Of a DNA stretch of 64,000 bases, positions 1 through 7,251 are shown one piece after another. The position numbers and the translations under genes were made by a program. The first letter of the stretch is position 1; every line of letters begins with the position of its first letter. The notes under the pieces were generated by a model. It saw only the letters and a list, made by a program, of their open reading frames with translations. It was not told the DNA's origin and ran no database searches. This stretch comes from Lachnospiraceae bacterium UBA1683 (GTDB taxonomy: Bacteria > Bacillota > Clostridia > Lachnospirales > Lachnospiraceae), in NCBI GenBank assembly GCA_002320245.1, contig DCKD01000093.1:1-64000 (forward strand). The letters run 5' to 3'.

Positions 1-97
1 AAAATACCTTTTGACCCCAACATCTTCATATGAGAATATCAAAAAACAGGCGGCAGCTATTTAGCCTGAAGCAAAAGAAAAATGGAGGGTTTATATT

Positions 98-976
98 ATG
101 AGAAAATTAAAGAAACTGGCAGTGGTTTTGGCAGCGTTTGGGTTGATTCTGGGACTTACGGCATGTGGAAACAGCAAGGATGAAACAGCAGGGACAGACG
201 GCAAACAGCCGGACAGAAAGGAAACATTCCGCACGTTAGATGAAATCAGGGAGGACGGAACCATTAATATCGGCGTATTCTCAGATAAAAGTCCGTTTGG
301 CTATATTGACGAGAATGGAGATTATCAGGGATATGATGTATATTTTGCAAATCGTATCGGGAAAGACCTGGGAGTGAAAGTGAATTTTGTGTCTACGGAG
401 GCTGCAAACAGAATTGAATATTTACAGACAGGTAAGGTGGATTTGATTCTTGCAAACTTTACGGTAACGGATGAGCGTGCACAGGAGGTTGATTTTGGAC
501 TGCCATATATGAACGTGTCTCTCGGAGTTGTATCACCGGACAGTAAGGTAATTACATCACTGGATGACTGGAATAAGGGTGATCAGATGATTGTAATTTC
601 CGGGACAACAGCAGAAACTTATCTGACAGAGAATTACCCGGACATCACGTTGCAGAAATACGATTCTTATGCAAATGCAAAGAATGCATTGGAAAATGGA
701 AACGGGGCGGCATGGGCAAATGACAACACAGAAGTAATCGCATTTGCAAGTCAGAATGACGGATATACAGTAGGAATCCCGGAACTGGGAAGCAAGGATA
801 CAATCGCACCGGCAGTGACAAAGGGAAACAGTACACTGCTCGGCTGGATAAATGATGAAATTGAATCTCTCGGCGGGGAGCAGTTTTTCCACGCAGATTA
901 TGAAGCAACACTTGCAGACACTTATGGCACTGATTTTGAAGAAAGTCTTGTTGTAGAAGGCGGAAAAACAGAGTAG
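98..976 (+). CDS. Amino-acid ABC transporter substrate-binding lipoprotein
   Basis: Periplasmic-binding-protein type II (SBP_bac_3) that would capture a polar amino acid, probably cysteine/cystine or glutamine type, outside the membrane and hand it to an ABC permease. The 292-residue protein starts with a lysine-rich signal peptide and a lipobox ending LTAC near residue 23, followed by a low-complexity linker rich in D, K and G, then the typical GTINIGVF, GYDVYFANRIGKDLGV and DLILANFTVTDERAQEVDF blocks. Start chosen at an ATG behind AATGGAGGG. No permease or ATPase gene follows, so it is an orphan here or the last gene of an operon that begins before the window. The substrate is inferred only from family resemblance. 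Confidence 0.88.
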   Translation: MRKLKKLAVVLAAFGLILGLTACGNSKDETAGTDGKQPDRKETFRTLDEIREDGTINIGVFSDKSPFGYIDENGDYQGYDVYFANRIGKDLGVKVNFVSTEAANRIEYLQTGKVDLILANFTVTDERAQEVDFGLPYMNVSLGVVSPDSKVITSLDDWNKGDQMIVISGTTAETYLTENYPDITLQKYDSYANAKNALENGNGAAWANDNTEVIAFASQNDGYTVGIPELGSKDTIAPAVTKGNSTLLGWINDEIESLGGEQFFHADYEATLADTYGTDFEESLVVEGGKTE

Positions 977-1078
977 CAGAAAACAAGTGCGCCCAATCCG
1001 GCTGTCGGAATTCCTTTACAGACAAAAAAACCTGTGGTATCGTTTAAGAAAAACGATGCGAAGGACAGGTGGATAAAG

Positions 1079-1309
1079 ATGCGGAGAATGGAATTTACAA
1101 TGGACCGGCCGGGACTGGTCGAGATTGGTCAGGAAGTCAATGTAATTGAAGGAAAACTGCCCAGTTCCTATTACTATACCATCGAGCATGCAATCGCAAT
1201 GAGTGGAAATTACCGCAGCTATGAGCGGCTGAAGACACGGCGCGGGAAAGTGGTTGATATACAGATGGGGCTGGAGGCAAACAGTGTCATATTGGAGTTT
1301 GATGAATAG
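1079..1309 (+). CDS. Small hypothetical protein, 76 aa
   Basis: I do not recognise a characterised family. The frame is open from a GTG at 1034, but the ATG at 1079 has a good AGGTGG about eight bases upstream and is the better start. The product is a compact soluble protein with no signal or membrane segment, starting MRRMEFTMDRPGLVEIG and ending in acidic residues; the C-terminal half (KTRRGKVVDIQM, SVILEFDE) looks like alternating beta strands. Its TAG stop shares its last base with the first G of a GGGGACAGTCCC repeat. It lies alone between the binding protein and the ECF gene. Confidence 0.6.
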   Translation: MRRMEFTMDRPGLVEIGQEVNVIEGKLPSSYYYTIEHAIAMSGNYRSYERLKTRRGKVVDIQMGLEANSVILEFDE

Positions 1310-1344
1310 GGGACAGTCCCTTCTGGCAGGGGACTGTCCCCTTT
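1309..1344. repeat. GGGACAGTCCC-family inverted repeat, copy 1
   Basis: Two units, GGGGACAGTCCC (1309-1320) and GGGGACTGTCCCC (1329-1341), face each other and fold into one long hairpin followed by TTTATACTTTCTTT. Each unit is also a palindrome by itself (GGGAC-A-GTCCC). It sits exactly at the 3' end of the small gene and may act as a terminator. Related copies occur at 14756, 16974, 30555, 47804 and 56809. Confidence 0.85.
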
Positions 1345-1455
1345 ATACTTTCTTTATAAACTGGACTGGTTAAAAAAAGCATAACTGGATATTTATACAA
1401 TGCCATATATCCGTTATCATACAGGACATATAAGAAAGAACAGGAGTTGAATATT

Positions 1456-2007
1456 ATGAATCAGGAAAATCAAACGACATTTCAAACGGGTGCGGTGGAG
1501 CTCGGTAATTCTCACAGCCAAATGCAGGAGCTGGTCGTCACGGCGATGTTCATTGCGCTGACGTATGTATTTACGGCATTTGTGAACATCCGGCTGCCGA
1601 TTAATGCGAACGGCGGATTGATTCACCTTGGCAATGTGCCGCTTTTTATCGGAGCGATTTTATTTGGAAAGAAGACAGGTGCCATCTGCGGCGGTGTTGG
1701 AATGGGGTTGTTTGACCTTCTCTCCGGGTGGACTGCATGGGCGCCGTTTACGTTTGTAATTGTAGCTCTGATGGGATTTGCAGTGGGAGCGATTACAGAA
1801 AAGCATAAGGGCTTTCGATGGAATGTGTTGGCGATTGCCGTTGCATGTATCATAAAGGTCGTCGGATATTATATTGCGGAAGGCCTGCTGTATGGAAACT
1901 GGATTGCACCGGTTGCATCTATTCCGGGAAATCTTGTCCAGATTGGTGTGGCGGCAGTGGTTGTCCTTGTCGTCATCGGACGATTGCAGAAATTATTGAA
2001 ATGGTAA
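1456..2007 (+). CDS. ECF transporter S component (ECF-ribofla_trS-like)
   Basis: Predicted substrate-binding membrane subunit of an energy-coupling-factor vitamin transporter, which would dock to a shared EcfA/A'/T module encoded elsewhere. About 183 residues with a polar N-terminus of 25 residues, then five to six hydrophobic helices (for example LVVTAMFIALTYVFTAFV, GGLIHLGNVPLFIGAILFG and WAPFTFVIVALMGFAVGAI). The motif NIRLPINANGGLIHLGN is typical of this family. The ATG at 1456 is preceded by CAGGAG at good spacing; a TTG nine bases earlier is the alternative. An aminotransferase follows after 14 bases, so the two are probably co-transcribed. The ligand is not evident; B6-type or thiamine precursors are possible. 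Confidence 0.8.
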   Translation: MNQENQTTFQTGAVELGNSHSQMQELVVTAMFIALTYVFTAFVNIRLPINANGGLIHLGNVPLFIGAILFGKKTGAICGGVGMGLFDLLSGWTAWAPFTFVIVALMGFAVGAITEKHKGFRWNVLAIAVACIIKVVGYYIAEGLLYGNWIAPVASIPGNLVQIGVAAVVVLVVIGRLQKLLKW

Positions 2008-2021
2008 AAGGAGAGTTTACG

Positions 2022-3119
2022 ATGTATAAAATGATGACTCCTGGACCTACACAGGTCCGGGAAAATGTGAGAATGGCCAGAAGCCTTGAATTCCAGAATT
2101 CAGATTTTGATGCGGACTTCTGCGAATATTACAAAGAGACATGTATTCTGGCAAGTGAACTCCTTCACACAGAAAATGAAACACTGATTCTGGACGGGGA
2201 GGGAATCCTCGGACTGGAAGCCGCATGTGCTTCCCTGACAGAACCGGGAGATAAGGTTCTTGTTCTGGACAATGGGCTGTATGGAGAATCATTTCAGGAT
2301 TTCGTAAGGATGTATGGCGGTGAGCCAACGGTGTATACGACAGATTACCGGCATCCGGTTCCGGTAGGTGTATTGGCGGAATATCTGGAAAAGAATCATG
2401 ATTTTAAATATGCCACGGTGGTACATTGTGATACGCCGAGTGCAATGCTCAATGACATTTCGAAAATCTGTCCGTTGCTGAAGTCCTACGGAATTCTTAC
2501 GGTAGTAGATTCGGTCGCCGCAATGTTCGGGGAAGAAGTAAGAGTGGATGATTATCAGATTGATATCCTATGCGGAGGCTCCCAGAAAGCAATTTCTGCA
2601 CCTCCGGGACTGACACTTGTCACAATCAGCCAAATGGCAAAAGATGCGATGACGGCACGCAGGACGCCAATTGCCTCGTTTTATGCGAATCTGAAGGTCT
2701 TTGAACATTATTACGAAGAAAAGTGGTTTCCGTATACGATGCCTGCCAGTGATATTTACGGACTTCGTCAGGCACTTGAAAACATCAAAGCGGATTCGGG
2801 ACATCTGCTCCGTCATGCAAAAGTGGCGGAAAAGACAAGAACCGCGTTAAAAGAGATGGGACTGGAATTATATCCGGAATCCGGTTATTCCAACACGGTC
2901 ACTGCATTCCAGGTTCCCGAAGGATTTACGGCAGCAGAGATTCTGGAGCGGATGCGCAATGAATACAATATCCTGCTTGCCGGTTCTTTCGGATGCTTCG
3001 GGGGCAAACTGATCCGCATCGGCCATATGGGCGAGAATGCAAATGAAAAAGATGTGGATGCGGTGCTGGAGGCACTGCGGGAAATATTGACGAAGACATC
3101 AAATCAGTTTTCTGATTGA
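2022..3119 (+). CDS. Class V PLP-dependent aminotransferase
   Basis: A 365-residue fold-type I aminotransferase of the serine-pyruvate / alanine-glyoxylate / 2-aminoethylphosphonate family. Visible features are the N-terminal TPGPTQV motif, the HCDTPSAMLNDI and VVDSVAAMFGEE blocks that hold the PLP ring, and GGSQKAISAPPG with the Schiff-base lysine. The C-terminal domain ends LIRIGHMGENANEKDVDAVLEAL, also family-typical. Start is the ATG behind AAAGGAG; a longer frame extends upstream inside the ECF gene but has no support. The coupling to an ECF S component suggests the imported compound or its product is transaminated, but the substrate cannot be read from the sequence. Confidence 0.85.
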   Translation: MYKMMTPGPTQVRENVRMARSLEFQNSDFDADFCEYYKETCILASELLHTENETLILDGEGILGLEAACASLTEPGDKVLVLDNGLYGESFQDFVRMYGGEPTVYTTDYRHPVPVGVLAEYLEKNHDFKYATVVHCDTPSAMLNDISKICPLLKSYGILTVVDSVAAMFGEEVRVDDYQIDILCGGSQKAISAPPGLTLVTISQMAKDAMTARRTPIASFYANLKVFEHYYEEKWFPYTMPASDIYGLRQALENIKADSGHLLRHAKVAEKTRTALKEMGLELYPESGYSNTVTAFQVPEGFTAAEILERMRNEYNILLAGSFGCFGGKLIRIGHMGENANEKDVDAVLEALREILTKTSNQFSD

Positions 3120-3179
3120 ATCCTCCGCCGGCATGGTGTAAAATGATGACATCAACGGGGCGTACAGGAGGGAAACAGT

Positions 3180-3743
3180 ATGTCAAATACAACAAAATAT
3201 GCATTGGAAGCGTCACTGAAAAATCTTCTTCTGAAAAAGCCGATGGATAAGATAACCATTCAGGATTTGACGACAGAGTGCGGCATTAGCCGTATGGCTT
3301 TTTATTATCATTTCAAAGATATCTACGATTTAGTTGAATGGGTATGTCTGGAGGATGCAAAACGTGCATTGCAGGGAAAGAAGACATATGACACATGGCA
3401 GGAGGGGCTGCAGCAGATATTTGAGGCGATGGTTGAGAATAAGCCGTTTATCATGAATGTATACCATTCTCTTAGCCGCGAACGGATAGAAAACTATCTG
3501 TATCAGCTCACGCTCAATCTGCTTATGGGTGTTGTAGAGGAAAAATCTGTAGGAACAGATATTACCGAAGAAGAGAAGGTTTTTATTGCAAATTTTTATA
3601 AATATGGATTTGTCGGAATTATGCTGGACTGGATTAAACATGGAATGAAAGCGGATTACCAGGAGATCACGGAGAAAATCAGTATTGCCCTGGAAGGAAA
3701 TATTACACGATCAATCGAGAACTTTACAAAACAGGGGAAGTGA
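3180..3743 (+). CDS. TetR/AcrR-family regulator (DhaS-like)
   Basis: A 187-residue repressor-type regulator. Residues 1-55 form a TetR helix-turn-helix (KITIQDLTTECGISRMAFYYHFKDIYDLVEW). The C-terminal part resembles the TetR_C_8 domain found in DhaS and related proteins, with a YKYGFVGIMLDWI motif near residue 145. The start is an ATG after GGAGGGAAACAGT. The gene lies directly upstream of the oleate hydratase on the same strand, separated by a long palindrome and a promoter, so it is a likely regulator of that gene and probably responds to fatty acids. That ligand is inference from context. Confidence 0.85.
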   Translation: MSNTTKYALEASLKNLLLKKPMDKITIQDLTTECGISRMAFYYHFKDIYDLVEWVCLEDAKRALQGKKTYDTWQEGLQQIFEAMVENKPFIMNVYHSLSRERIENYLYQLTLNLLMGVVEEKSVGTDITEEEKVFIANFYKYGFVGIMLDWIKHGMKADYQEITEKISIALEGNITRSIENFTKQGK

Positions 3744-3775
3744 TAAAATTTTTATCATTTCCCCTGTTTTGTAAA
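3723..3775. promoter_or_regulatory. 53-bp near-perfect palindrome at the end of tetR
   Basis: TTTACAAAACAGGGGAA and its complement flank a centre that is itself symmetric (GATAAAATTTTTATC). Only one symmetric base pair is broken. It includes the last seven codons of the TetR gene and ends exactly where the -35 box of the next promoter begins. It could be a bidirectional terminator, an operator for the TetR protein, or both. No T tract follows on the plus strand. Confidence 0.75.
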
Positions 3776-3804
3776 TTGCGGCTGAACCAATTCCGCGTTA
3801 TGAT
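3776..3804 (+). promoter_or_regulatory. Sigma-A promoter for oleate hydratase
   Basis: TTGCGG (3776-3781), a 17-base spacer and TATGAT (3799-3804). It starts one base after the 53-bp palindrome, so a protein bound to the palindrome would cover or touch the -35 box. The transcript would begin near 3811 and carry a leader of about 44 bases. Confidence 0.6.
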
Positions 3805-3854
3805 GCACATGAAGGGTAGAAAAACAAAGTAATTTTGGAAAGGTGGCAATTACT

Positions 3855-5852
3855 ATGGCAAAAAAAGGAACAAAACTTGGGGTTACTACTGCAATTGCAG
3901 TCGGCGCCGGGGCTGCTGCATTATATGCGAAAAAAATGAAGGACAGCAAAAAGACAGAGGATGGAAATAAAGCCAATGGAAATAAAGCTATAGATGAACA
4001 GAATCAGAAAGGGAATGATTACCGGAATACCGAGCGCGGCAAATACGAGAAAAACAGCAAAGGAATTTATTATAGCAAAGGAAATTATGAGGCATTTGCA
4101 CGTCCGGAAAAACCGGAGGGCGTCGATGAGAAACATGCATATCTTGTAGGAAGCGGACTTGCATCACTGGCAGCGGCGTGTTTCCTTGTCCGCGACGGAC
4201 AGATGCCCGGCTCCCATATCCATATATTAGAGGCGATGGACATCGCAGGCGGCGCATGCGACGGCATCTATGATGCATCCCGCGGATATGTGATGCGCGG
4301 CGGCCGCGAGATGGAAAATCATTTTGAATGTCTGTGGGACTTGTTCCGCAGTATCCCGTCCCTTGAGACACCGGGGATTTCCGTATTGGATGAATTTTAC
4401 TGGCTGAATAAGAAAGACCCGAACTATTCGCTGTGCCGGGCTACGTTGAACCGCGGGGAGGATGCCCATACAGACGGAAAGTTTAATCTAAGCCAGAAAG
4501 GCTGCATGGAGATTATGAAACTCTTCCTGACAAAGGACGAAGATTTGTATGATAAAACCATTGAAGATGTATTCGATGACGAAGTATTTGACTCCACATT
4601 CTGGCTGTACTGGAGAACGATGTTTGCATTTGAAAACTGGCACAGTGCATTGGAGATGAAATTATATATTCAACGTTTTATACATCATATTGCAGGTCTC
4701 CCGGATTTCAGTGCACTGAAATTCACAAAATATAATCAGTATGAATCACTGATTCTTCCGATGCAGAAATATCTGGAGGATGCCGGTGTCGAATTCCGGT
4801 TCAACACAGAAGTGACCAATGTAATTTTCGAGCATAAGGATGGGAAAAAGGTCGCAACTGCTATTGAATGCAAGGAAAAAGGTGTGGAGAAAGGTATCCT
4901 GCTCACAGAAAATGATCTCGTATTCGTCACAAACGGAAGCTGTACGGAGGGGACAGTTTACGGAGACCAGAATCATGCGCCGAACGGTGATGCGGAAGTC
5001 AGGACAAGCGGCTGCTGGGGGCTTTGGAAAAATATCGCAAAACAGGATTCTTCTTTCGGACGCCCGGAAAAATTCTGCTCAGATATTTCCAAGACAAACT
5101 GGGAGTCTGCGACAGTTACGACACTGGATGACAAGATTATTCCATATATTACGAAAATCTGTAAGAGAGACCCAAGGAGCGGCAGGGTTGTAACCGGCGG
5201 TATCGTAAGCTGTCAGGATTCAAGCTGGCTGATGAGCTGGACAATCAACCGCCAGGGACAGTTCAGGGAACAGGATCCAAATAAAGTCTGCGTCTGGGTA
5301 TACGGATTATTTACGGATGTACCGGGCGATTATGTAAAGAAACCAATGAAAGAATGTACCGGAAAAGAAATCACAGAAGAGTGGCTATATCATATTGGCG
5401 TTCCGGCAGAACAGATTCCGGAGCTGGCAGAACACAGCGCCGACTGCGTTCCGACAATGATGCCATATATCACTGCATTTTTCATGCCGCGTGCAAAAGG
5501 TGACCGCCCGGATGTTATCCCTGATGGCTGCGTGAACTTCGCATTCCTCGGACAATTCGCAGAAACTCCGAGAGACACGGTGTTTACGACAGAATATTCG
5601 GTAAGAACCGCGATGGAGGCAGTATATGGGCTGCTTGGCGTAGACAGAGGAGTACCGGAAGTATGGGGAAGCGTGTATGACATCCGGGAACTGCTCGACA
5701 GTTCCGTAAAACTGATGGATGGAAAATCTCCGCTTGAGATTTCACTTCCGGGACCTCTGAATGCACTGAAAAAACCATTGATTCGTCTCATAAAGGGAAA
5801 TGTGATTGAAAAAGTGCTGAGAGATCATGATGTGCTAAAAGGTTATATGTGA
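3855..5852 (+). CDS. ohyA: Oleate hydratase (MCRA family) with N-terminal extension
   Basis: FAD-dependent hydratase that adds water to the cis-9 double bond of oleate and related unsaturated fatty acids to give 10-hydroxy acids, a detoxification known in gut bacteria. The 665-residue protein has the FAD-binding VGSGLASLAAACFLVRDG motif near residues 97-114, LEAMDIAGGACDG, and the RGGREMENHFECLWDLF active-site loop containing the conserved GGRE glutamate. It is longer than many family members because about 75 residues precede the fold: a hydrophobic stretch (TTAIAVGAGAAALYA) and a K/N/D-rich linker, which suggests membrane anchoring. ATG at 3855 follows GGAAAGGTGG. The preceding TetR gene is the likely regulator. 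Confidence 0.93.
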   Translation: MAKKGTKLGVTTAIAVGAGAAALYAKKMKDSKKTEDGNKANGNKAIDEQNQKGNDYRNTERGKYEKNSKGIYYSKGNYEAFARPEKPEGVDEKHAYLVGSGLASLAAACFLVRDGQMPGSHIHILEAMDIAGGACDGIYDASRGYVMRGGREMENHFECLWDLFRSIPSLETPGISVLDEFYWLNKKDPNYSLCRATLNRGEDAHTDGKFNLSQKGCMEIMKLFLTKDEDLYDKTIEDVFDDEVFDSTFWLYWRTMFAFENWHSALEMKLYIQRFIHHIAGLPDFSALKFTKYNQYESLILPMQKYLEDAGVEFRFNTEVTNVIFEHKDGKKVATAIECKEKGVEKGILLTENDLVFVTNGSCTEGTVYGDQNHAPNGDAEVRTSGCWGLWKNIAKQDSSFGRPEKFCSDISKTNWESATVTTLDDKIIPYITKICKRDPRSGRVVTGGIVSCQDSSWLMSWTINRQGQFREQDPNKVCVWVYGLFTDVPGDYVKKPMKECTGKEITEEWLYHIGVPAEQIPELAEHSADCVPTMMPYITAFFMPRAKGDRPDVIPDGCVNFAFLGQFAETPRDTVFTTEYSVRTAMEAVYGLLGVDRGVPEVWGSVYDIRELLDSSVKLMDGKSPLEISLPGPLNALKKPLIRLIKGNVIEKVLRDHDVLKGYM

Positions 5853-5884
5853 TGTATCAATGAGAATATTTGCGCCCCGGAAGA

Positions 5885-5991
5885 TACCCTCAGCAGACAA
5901 GGAGGTTATTGGGTAATACCGAATTCCCCCAATGACAAATAGAAATAGTGGATGTGGTGCTCTAGATTCGCCCTCTTGTCTGCTGAGGGTA
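5885..5991. mobile_element. 107-bp MITE-like element with perfect 17-bp terminal inverted repeats
   Basis: Left arm TACCCTCAGCAGACAAG (5885-5901) and its exact complement (5975-5991) bound about 73 bases that also hold small internal inverted repeats (GGTTATT/TAATACC). There is no coding capacity. No clear target-site duplication is seen (left flank GGAAGA, right flank AGGATT). It abuts the broken end of the EamA remnant. On the plus strand it is followed by six T residues, so it may also terminate ohyA transcripts. Confidence 0.55.
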
Positions 5992-6188
5992 AGGATTTTT
6001 TCAGAACACTGCCATTGCCACCGGTTGATTGAGCCGGTAATCAAAACCATAAGCCACGCAAAAAATAAAATTACAACAGTCCGGATTGCCGTCGCTACGT
6101 TAGAATTTGTTTTCCGTATTCCGCATTTTGCTAAAATTGAGGTTACGCCTGCAAAAAAAGCAGAGACAACAGCATAGATTATCCACAC
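5992..6188 (-). pseudogene. Truncated EamA/DMT-family transporter (N-terminal 65 codons)
   Basis: Reading leftward from 6188, the frame encodes GTG-initiated WIIYAVVSAFFAGVTSILAK, then GIRKTNSNVATAIRTVVIL and FAWLMVLITGS. This is the N-terminus of a drug/metabolite transporter of about 140 residues per EamA repeat. After about 65 codons the frame runs into the MITE-like element and continues as unrelated residues to a stop inside the ohyA end. The rest of the transporter is absent, so only two of roughly four to ten helices remain. It is a relic, broken by insertion and deletion. Confidence 0.75.
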
Positions 6189-6207
6189 ACAAATTCCTTC
6201 TTTCGTA

Positions 6208-6699
6208 TCAGTTCAGCACAGCCTTTTTTAACTTCTCCAGGTCAGTTTCATCCGGATGCGATAATGCCTTATCGAAATTTTCAATCATTGCCTCTAAGTT
6301 CGGCATCGGATTCGGGCCTGCAAGCATTTTCTCATAACGACGGCGCACTGACACCGGCATCTTCCCCTGACACATATAGGTTCCCGTAATATTTTCCTCA
6401 GCTGTTTTTTTTGCCACCGTGGATAGAATTCTGTCAAAATATGCCTGTTCTCCCCCGAACCCTGCGGTTCCGAACAGGAATACCTTCTGTACCGTTATGG
6501 ACTGTAGGAACGCAGTCACTGTTTCGTCACAGTTTCCTTTGTCCGTCCAGAATCCGACATATATCATCTCTGCCGCAAGAGCCGCTTCATCCGGTTTCCC
6601 AAAATACACGCAGTCTTCCTGCGGAAGAATGGATTGAATGGTTTCTGCCAATTGTTTCGTGTTTCCTGTTTTGCTGCTAAATACGATTGCATATTTCAT
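6208..6699 (-). CDS. bilS: Flavodoxin-family protein, BilS-like
   Basis: A 163-residue flavodoxin-fold protein. The N-terminal SSKTGNTKQLAETI is the FMN phosphate loop, and VGFWTDKGNCDE and FGTAGFGG are the two other FMN loops. The C-terminus (CQGKMPVSVRRRYEKML, PNPMPNLEAMIENFDKALSHPD) matches what I remember of the flavodoxin linked to bilirubin reductase (BilS) in gut Firmicutes; this naming is from memory and unverified. The likely role is electron delivery to a partner flavoenzyme. It is translationally coupled to the upstream MarR gene: three bases separate them and its AGGAGG lies in the last codons of that gene. No reductase is adjacent; the best candidate partner is at 24576-26588. 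Confidence 0.72.
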   Translation of the reverse strand: MKYAIVFSSKTGNTKQLAETIQSILPQEDCVYFGKPDEAALAAEMIYVGFWTDKGNCDETVTAFLQSITVQKVFLFGTAGFGGEQAYFDRILSTVAKKTAEENITGTYMCQGKMPVSVRRRYEKMLAGPNPMPNLEAMIENFDKALSHPDETDLEKLKKAVLN

Positions 6700-6702
6700 C
6701 TT

Positions 6703-7149
6703 TTATGACCTCCTGTCAAAAATACAATGAATACTCTGATGTTTCCCTTCCATTTTTCCCAGCAGATGAAATAGCGTTGTCCGCTCGTCTGCTGAAAGAA
6801 CACTCAGCACCTCATTATCCCAGTCAAAAAATACCCGGTGACAGATTTGGAAAGCCTCTTCGCCTTTTTCTGTCAAATGTAACTGATATACCCGTCCATC
6901 ATTCTCTGATTTGGACTTCGTCATAAAGCCATCCTGAACAAGCCGGCTGATGCTGCGCTGTGAATGTCCCCAGTCCAAATGCAGTGCGTCCGTCAATTCG
7001 GAGGGTTTGCATCCCGGATATTTTCCTACATAAAGCACCAAAAACAGCACCCCGTAATTCAGTCCGATTCCTTTCAGCTTTGTGGCTGTATAAGACATAA
7101 ACTCCTTATACAAACTTATAGAATAATATGCCAGTGTTCTGTCAAACAT
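6703..7149 (-). CDS. bilQ: MarR-family regulator, BilQ-like
   Basis: A 148-residue winged-helix regulator: LKGIGLNYGVLFLVLYVGKYPGCKPSELTDALHLDWGHSQRSISRLVQDGFM contains the recognition helix, followed by the wing (SENDGRVYQLHLTEKG). I start it at the ATG at 7149, six bases after GAGGTG; a GTG at 7158 is the alternative. It heads a two-gene operon with the flavodoxin. Its own promoter carries two identical palindromic sites, so autoregulation by repression is very likely. The bilQ name rests on the operon partner and on memory of the bil operon; another MarR with an aromatic ligand would look alike. Confidence 0.68.
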   Translation of the reverse strand: MFDRTLAYYSISLYKEFMSYTATKLKGIGLNYGVLFLVLYVGKYPGCKPSELTDALHLDWGHSQRSISRLVQDGFMTKSKSENDGRVYQLHLTEKGEEAFQICHRVFFDWDNEVLSVLSADERTTLFHLLGKMEGKHQSIHCIFDRRS

Positions 7150-7169
7150 AGTTTTCACCTCTGCATTTC

Positions 7170-7212
7170 CTTGACTTCGTCAAGTATAAGCTATTTGCTT
7201 GACGAAGTCAAG
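7170..7212 (-). promoter_or_regulatory. Promoter with twin MarR operators
   Basis: Two 15-bp palindromes, CTTGACTTCGTCAAG (7170-7184) and CTTGACGAAGTCAAG (7198-7212), are complements of each other and lie 28 bp centre to centre. On the minus strand a strong promoter is embedded: -35 TTGACT (7211-7206), 17-base spacer, -10 TATACT (7188-7183). One operator covers the -35 box; the other overlaps the -10 box edge and the start region. This is the classic layout of a tightly repressed, inducible MarR operon. Confidence 0.85.
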
Positions 7213-7251
7213 TATTTTGTATAAACAGGATTTGTTGCCCAATCCGTTTCT

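Noticed and set aside
1..33. In-frame tail KIPFDPNIFI followed by TGA, possibly the end of a gene starting before the window
   Set aside because: Ten codons are too few to support a coding call without the upstream sequence.
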